Assembly: GCA_018398765.1 (NCBI GenBank)
Contig: JAHBMJ010004182.1
Coordinates: forward strand, 31,674 to 83,384
Direction: 5' to 3'
Length of the DNA stretch: 51,711 nt
From: Chromera velia
Taxonomy: Eukaryota; Sar; Chromeraceae
Shown: piece after piece, positions 45,588-51,711 of the stretch
How the letters are laid out: the number at the start of each line of letters is the position of its first letter
How positions within the stretch are numbered: position 1 is the stretch's first letter
Program-made: the position numbers and the translations under genes
The notes under the pieces: generated by a model
The model's database searches: none
The model's input: only the letters and a program-made list of their open reading frames with translations
What the model was told of the DNA's origin: nothing

Positions 45588-47170
45588 CCTGCCTGTCTAC
45601 CTACATCTTTGTCTGTCTATCTGCCCGCCTGCCTCCCTTTCTGTCTGCCTGTCTCCCTGTCTTTCTATCGCACGTGCTTTGCAAATCAGAATTGCCGATC
45701 ATGGTCGAACTTTGCACGCCTACAATCGACGCAGACGCCCCACCAGCAAAAGGAATGTCGGGTCGAAATTTCAGAGATGACCGGAGATCGTCGCGTAGCT
45801 TGCACATCTATCTCTGTCTACGCACCACTGCAAACTGTCCCTCTGAATCCCTCCAACAGACATGCAAGCACGTCAACACACCGCCAACTTGGCGAACACT
45901 TTGAAGCTCGAAGGTCTTCGCAATACAGCACCCACTGGCAGCGTCATCAATGGGACCCCAAAGAAGAAATCCAAAGAAAAAACCGACTCACCGCACATGC
46001 AGCCGTAGAAATCGCAATCCAGGCAAGCCCGGGTTTGGTCACTTGCGTTTCTACTGGCGGAATACGAGACAGAAAGCAGTATCAATCAAATTCGATCTAC
46101 CGATAAACACTTGCATCAAGGTTTCTACGTCAAAACGCCACTGGCATTGTTCTTACCTTTCATACTTAGTTGCACACTATAGCGCGTCAATCATTTGCAG
46201 TCATTTCCAGTTATCAATTCCAAACTTAGCACTTATTTATCAATGATACCCATATCTAAATTAATACATTTTTTTTATCGTTCTTTTTTCATACATGCAT
46301 ACAACCAACATACTACAGTGATTTATTTTTTTTTTATGAAACTAAACTTAAATACCAAAGAAAAAATTATATGATATAGAACATTTAAGTTGGTTTGCAG
46401 TTTCAATACAATGAGCACTTAATTAAACTTAGTAATTAAATTGAATATTTAAGTGGGGACACTGTTAGTGACCCATCGCAGTGGGTTCTGCGGTGCACTA
46501 ATAGCAAATAAAATTTTATATGAAACAAAATGATCTTCCAAAGTTTTTTTTGGTGGGTTTCTCCGCGTTTAACAAAAGACATGTTTTTTGTGTTCCTTTG
46601 CATCGATCAGATTCCGCGTGTTTGATAAGAAAACGCTTTCAGTGAGTATATATTCAAAAACCTAGTACCTGACCGGGGCGTTCAATCAAGAATGAGACCA
46701 GACAGGTCTGGATCAAGCTTTTCTTGGCTCAAGTGCACCGCCACATTCCCCTTGCCGGGTTTATTTTTGTTCGTCATCTTTGTGACTGGAAAGAGCGTCA
46801 ACACATGCGTTTGGATCCCGAGCTTGTCTCTCATTTCAACCTTTCCATACCTGCAGTTTGAATTCATCTCCGCCCCACCAACCCAGAGCTAGGGTCTCAA
46901 GCAGGCTGTGTGCCAAAACGATCGAGCGGCCTCCACATCCAATGCGAAGATTGACATGCACCTCATGATCATGACAAAAGAACCAGACACCCCCCAAAGA
47001 GAGTTGTCCAATCGTCCAACTCAACTCAACTCAATTCAATTCAACGCAGGTCGTCACTTCGTGGAGTCACTGTAGCGTACGGCATCTACCTCCACCCTCT
47101 CCTTAAATTCCATTCCCCTCTCTCCTTAAATTTTCTCCTTCAACCCATCCATCCACCCCATTCGATCCGA
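45382..47170. other. Intergenic region between convergent genes, no gene seen
   Basis: It follows the LEA-2-like stop with T-rich sequence, a (TCTG)n array at 45557-45665, an AT-rich island at 46120-46700, and (AACTC)n/(AATTC)n repeats at 47018-47046. Short open frames here lack domains. The last part probably holds the 3' untranslated region of the Hint gene. Confidence 0.5.
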
Positions 47171-49861
47171 TCAGAGGTCAACAGACCGCCCCACCGTGAT
47201 CGGGGACCTCCACCCACCCCCGCTGGGCTTACTCTTTGCTTGGAGGCCTCTCGAGGCCAGCCCGACTGTAGCAGCCAGGGCAAACAGCCTCTCCCTCCAT
47301 CTGAAAGCAAACGAACCGTCTCCCCACACAGACCGTGCAAGCAGGTCGAAGCTCGAAGGTCCGATGAGGGAAAAGAAGGGACGAACGAGCACTGCCCGCC
47401 CAGCTTCGTACAACTTGGCAGAAAAGGAGTCAGGGAGCAGAGCGCTGAGGAGAGGGAGAGCACCCCAGGAGGAGGCCACCACTCCATCAACAACAACCAG
47501 AGAGGATCGGAACGGAACGGGGGCGAAAAAACCGTCTGCAAACACCGTAGAGACGTCTGTCACATTTTCCCACTGGGCTGCCGGGCTCCCTGCGGGATAC
47601 ACGAGCACTTCATCCCCCACTTCGACGGCTGATGCTCTGGTATTCAAGGACTCTACTCCGTTCTTTCTGACAGGAATGAAGTGAGTGCCTGTGATGGTCA
47701 CAGACTCTCCACTTGCCGTGCCAACGCGAAGGAATTCCCTCTCGGGCGCTTCATCTGCATCCAGCCTGACTGCAAGGAACGCAATAGGCTCGAATCCTGA
47801 AGACCCATCTGCCCTAACAACGCGGACCTTGTCTCCGACCTTCACCTCCTCGAGCATGCGACGACCACCCGCCTCGAGCTCAACCGTCGCATGGGAGGGG
47901 AAACACCCGCCGCCGCTCTGCTGTCCNNNNAGAGAGATTGCATGATCTCAGATAGACGCGCGGTCGTGTCATATGGCAAAAATAAGCGAAAAATTGTGGG
48001 AACAAAAATGGACCGTCACTTGTGGAGAGAGAAGAGAAAGGGTCTGCTTGAGAGAACAGAAAAAGAAAGAGATGTCCTCTTTCGTTTTTGGAAGGAAGGG
48101 ATGGCTCTGTAGTCTGAAAATGGAGACAGAAAGAAAACCCTCCATGCCAGCTTACCCTACAAGAAAACAGAAAGAGAAAAGGAAGCAGGCTTCTGAAATA
48201 CCCGTCTCCCTACTCAGACGCTGATCCCGTCTCTCCCTCCACCAATCGAGGAAAGAAAAGGCTGTCCGACTCACAAAAATCCAAAGCCTCTGTTGATACC
48301 CAGCAAGGATGCATTCCCGATCTCTCAATCGGGATGGTCTAACATGCCCCCCCAACCCTCGATCGCTTATTCAGGGTTCCGTTCTCTCATCCTCTTTGTC
48401 CTAGCTGCCTGCCCACCTGATGCTCCTTGTATGCCATGTACCCGAGCCCTGCAGTTGCAACACCAGCAAGCGCCTGCACACGCACACACGTACAGGGACA
48501 GGATTGTGGAGGTAGCTGCTTGAGGATAATTGAAGGCTCTCTCTGATTTTTTCTTTCTGTCTGTCTGCGTGAAGTTCTTCTGCCTCCCTCTCTTCTCGTC
48601 CATTAATTCGTCCGGTCTGTCCTGCTGCTAGCAACGGGATTGCATTCTTTTCCCCTTTTCTTTCAAGCTCCCGATTCAGTGTTCTGTTCGCCACGCTAAA
48701 AAAGAGTCTCGTGAACTCCTGACTGACTTACTGACTGACTGACAGACTGACCGCTCCTCCGATGAGCATCTGCTTCTTTGTGGGAGAGAACTTCTTCTCG
48801 GTCCTCTCCTTGTGGGAGTGGACGTTGGAGAGGCTGTTCGCGTTGCTGCGGGAAGTCGCGTGTCTGCATGCATCAGGCAGAGGGCCGAGAAGAAAATGGA
48901 GTTTTCATTCAATACCAAGTCAGCCTCATTCAGACAGACAAAAGACACATCTGCGGAGGAACTGAGCAGCGCAGTGTGACGCAGTCTAGAGTTGCTGTTC
49001 TGTTTCTTGTCGGAAGGAGAGAGAGGAGCGAGGTCGGGTTTCTGTGAAGCTGGTCTTTCTTTGTGTGTGAAAAGAAGTCCATGCTTCATCCGGAGCATGC
49101 TAAGCATCCAACTTTTCATCCATTGCTGACTAGCACGGATACATGTGTACATGTCCTAAGGGAATGGGAGAAAGAAAACGAGAGTGGGAAAGAGAGATGA
49201 AATGTGCACCGTGGCTCAGGGGAGGAAGAAGCAAAGAGCCTGGTGAAGACCGTGTGGTGAATGGATGACTGCCTCCTGAGACAATTGCCGTCGCCATGAG
49301 ATTGCCAGACATTGAGAGGAAGGGAGTACAAATACAAGAGTCGGGTGGGGTAGGTCAGACGTTTTGGTAGAAAAAGATGCAAGCTCGCACACTGTCACAC
49401 GATCCCTTATTCATGCTTAAAAAGCAAATTCTGGCGAGAGAAAGGACGCAACGAAGTGACAGACGAAAAGGATGCTGTTTGCCCTCCCTCGGTATACGCA
49501 GACGGAATGACCTGATGAATCCCGCAGAGTCGACGTCGATTTCGATGTTGGATTTTCTGCAGCAAAGCGCATGCATGGATGGATGGGAATGAGGAGTCAA
49601 CACGAACAGATGTCCACTGTATCTGCTAGAAGCGCTGGAGAGAAGAAGCAACTGACGAGTGGAGGGCGGCGTGTGCCAGAGGAGTACCTGCAGTCATGCA
49701 TTGCCACAAGGAAAAGAACAACAGACACATGCACAAGCTTCTCGAAAGTTTTTTCTTCTTTTCCATGCATCGAACTCTTAGCGTCACTGACTGAAGATGT
49801 CAAAGAGGATGATGACAAGGAGAACCCAGGCCCTCGTCTGCTTCCAGACGTGTCCACTCAT
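47171..49861 (-). CDS. Signal peptide + TM + Hedgehog-type Hint (Hog) autoprocessing protein
   Basis: Four exons join in phase on the minus strand: 49861-49788, 48863-48752, 48473-48417 and ~47920-47171 (330 residues). Exon 1 encodes a signal peptide or anchor (VWKQTRAWVLLVIILFDIF). Exon 2 encodes a Ser/Asn/Lys-rich linker, and exons 2-3 a transmembrane helix (MLIGGAALAGVATAGLGYMA). The last exon opens with GGGCFPSHATVELEAGG, matching the Hedgehog junction Gly-Cys-Phe-Pro, then EEVKVGDKV. Block B follows as SVTITGTHFIPV (Thr-x-x-His), and the C-terminal Hint block as FAPVPFRSSLVVVDGVVASS. In Hedgehog proteins this fold cleaves before the Cys by N-S acyl shift. The Ser at VASS stands where Hedgehogs have SCY. 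A 4-N gap (47927-47930) lies beside the last acceptor, so that junction and the weak first donor (GTGACG) are uncertain; the Hint call itself is firm. Confidence 0.85.
47927..47930. other. Four-base assembly gap beside Hint exon
   Basis: Four undetermined bases lie 7 bp from the inferred acceptor of the Hint-encoding exon. They may hide sequence that affects the exon boundary. Confidence 0.99.
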
Positions 49862-51711
49862 CCCGCAAACAGGGACAGAGTCAACGAACACGCAGTGATG
49901 CTGGGTGGGAACCGCAAGAAGCTCTGTGCTAGGCGAATAGACCGTTAAAGCTGTTCGGGGAGACACAGGACGAATCGATTGTGTCAACGTCTCTCCGTAT
50001 GATTTCTCTTTGAAGACCCAATGTAGGCCAGTGGTGATCGAGAGCTAGAGTGAGGAGGCAGGTATATACAAAGGAGGAATCAACTTTCCGGATCCGACTT
50101 GCATGACTCAGTGGTTGCATGCGCATGTGTGCACATGCATATACATGCAGCGGAAAGATGGACGGACGCGCGCGATAAGAAGAAGACTGACGCACGCAAG
50201 ACTGACGTAAGACTGACGCACGCATGCATGAGTGATCGACACTGCCCGTCCATGTGTCCATCTGCGACAGTGCAGAAAAAGGTCAATTATTTGCTATACA
50301 TACAGTGTTACACATGCACCAGAACTCAGTAAAGGATACTACGGAAAAGGGACGGTCATGTATTCATGTATATTCCTTTAATTATCTTTGATTTATATAT
50401 CTGCTTTATGCTGCAGAGTTTTGGATTTGGAGGCTTCTTTAGATGCCTGAGTCATTATGATTTGCTCTAACCTTTTACTAATGCACATCTACCAATAAAT
50501 CAATTCGGTCCTATCAAACTCGGCACTCATGTTGTCGCCTTGGTATACCAGCATCCGACCATTCCGATCCACGGTTCATTACACATTAGTCTAAGATTGA
50601 TAAACTTCAAACTTTTGTTGTCGATCTCTCTGCTCTTATATATTACTAGCCAAGTATCTCAACTACAACCTCCCTTACACTATACTATACTATATACCAC
50701 TTAAATCAAAAACGTTTAAATTGATCCATTAATACAAGTTTTTGTTTTAAAAATTACTTCACGCGTGCGGTACACAGTTTCAAGACATAGTCTGCGCCTG
50801 CAATGCAAGTAAAAGTTAAGATAAAAGCTATCTACCAGAGCGATTTCAATTTTAATTGGCTTATACGTACTATTAAAAAAGCCTCAACAGCATACATCTC
50901 TTAATGCGTATACATCGGATTCATACATAAATATACATGACCATGCATGCCTAGATACATACATGAGCTACATAGACCTACGTAGAGTGTATGATGTATA
51001 CACATATACACCTAGCTATATGGTTGTAGGGCTGGGAAAAGGTTCATTAAGAAAAGGTTCAAATCTGAAAAAGTGAACCTGTTGAACCTGTTTTGAACCT
51101 GTTGAACCTGTTAAACCTGTTTTGAACCTGTTTTGGAGGCCAGATGCGCGGCCACTGGTACAAGGCCGGCCAGGCCCGCGCCACCCGCGGCTGATATAGG
51201 TGAAATAAGGAGCCGGAGCCGCGCGCACAGCAACTGTCCCCAGCCGGTTCAATCTATTATGTCGGATAGATGCATATCGGCATATGTCAGCATCATATGT
51301 CAGCATGAAAACTCATGCTGACGGTTGCAGAAGTGAAGAAGTATATGTGACTTACCAAGTTTTCCACTTGCAAGGCCCCGCATCAAAACGGACAGTCTCC
51401 ACTGAAGGAATGAGGAAGTATAGAGTTTGTTTGACAACAGTTTACACAACAGTGTAATTGATAATGTCTTTTTGGAGGGGCTGCTTCAGACTCGTACCGG
51501 CAGTAGTCCCTCTGTTTGCTTCTGCTTGCTTGCTTCTGGTGACACAATATTACCAATTCACATGATCGGGTGCACTGATGAGTATTCGAAAACAGAGTTT
51601 CAATCCGATTTTGTGTGGCAAAAGGTTGGAACAAATGCAAACCCAGATGTTTGGGTGCCATCCGCCGTAGCTGGGAGTGGTGGGGGCCATGGGGGGGAGC
51701 AGGGGCCCAGG
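49862..51711. other. Upstream flank of Hint gene and AT-rich island, no gene seen
   Basis: It holds the promoter-side flank of the minus-strand Hint gene, a short GACTGACGCACGCAA-type repeat (50185-50225), an AT-rich island (50340-51010) and the GAACCTGTT array. A 92-codon minus-strand frame at 51661-51383 has protein-like composition but no recognised domain and runs close to the window edge. Confidence 0.45.
51075..51136. repeat. Tandem TTGAACCTGT array
   Basis: About six units of GAACCTGTT with T-number variation (9-11 bp period). GTTCA-containing half units precede it (51040-51065). Confidence 0.85.

Noticed and set aside
46692-46892. 66-codon plus-strand hydrophobic frame downstream of the LEA-2-like gene
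   Set aside because: Short, no domain, no splice partner, and the opposite strand is equally open.
48152-48355. Extra exon between the transmembrane and Hint exons
   Set aside because: Open frames here have no phase-compatible acceptor-donor pair, while the direct 48417-to-47920 junction keeps phase 0; the 4-N gap leaves some doubt.

Overview
This is a nuclear genome window from a microbial eukaryote. The genes are split by GT-AG introns, many acceptors read (N)ATGCAG, and there are long microsatellites and AT-rich transposon islands. Conserved eukaryotic genes are present (V-ATPase subunit C, an SLC4/BOR1-type anion transporter, a Hedgehog-type Hint protein). The proteins carry Ser/Gly/Ala/Pro-rich and acidic low-complexity tails. 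My best guess, by style only, is a chromerid or related alga such as Chromera velia; a stramenopile alga is not excluded. Exon models were built by hand from splice signals and reading-frame phase.

Layout. 1-1781 (+): 3' end of an unrecognised gene with a helical C-terminus. 3824-9386 (-): multi-exon, multi-pass membrane protein of unknown function, 5' end unresolved. 9.4-12.1 kb: AT-rich DNA, a TATA-bearing dispersed repeat and an assembly gap. 12114-13325 (-): single-exon V-ATPase subunit C. It is head-to-head, 681 bp apart, with 14007-18609 (+), a five-exon SLC4/BOR1-like transporter. 18.6-21.1 kb: no gene seen.

21.1-29.3 kb is an AT-rich transposon island. It holds a complete 1.2-kb hAT-like element with perfect 8-bp target duplications, a decayed Merlin/IS1595-like transposase gene with its own introns, five copies of a ~78-bp repeat with a shared reading frame, a 167-bp tandem duplication and kilobase-scale TCTG microsatellites. 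29.3-30.2 kb: a possible exon and a second gap.

30286-30990 (-): secreted, highly charged protein. It is divergent from 31584-41872 (+), a twelve-step gene model (eleven coding exons) for a ~2,218-residue membrane-anchored protein that I do not recognise. 44413-45381 (+): membrane-anchored LEA-2-like domain with an acidic tail. 47171-49861 (-): the most striking gene, a small secretory-pathway protein (signal peptide, linker, transmembrane segment) followed directly by a Hedgehog-type Hint autoprocessing domain. 49.9-51.7 kb: AT-rich, with a short tandem repeat and no supported gene.

Functional links. The V-ATPase subunit C/SLC4 pair joins a proton-pump subunit and an anion (bicarbonate or borate) carrier across one shared promoter region, a plausible pH-homeostasis pair. 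Four more proteins (the 3.8-9.4 kb gene, the giant gene, the LEA-2-like protein and the Hint protein) are predicted to be membrane-bound, and the 30.3-kb protein is predicted to be secreted; nothing in the sequence ties these into one pathway.
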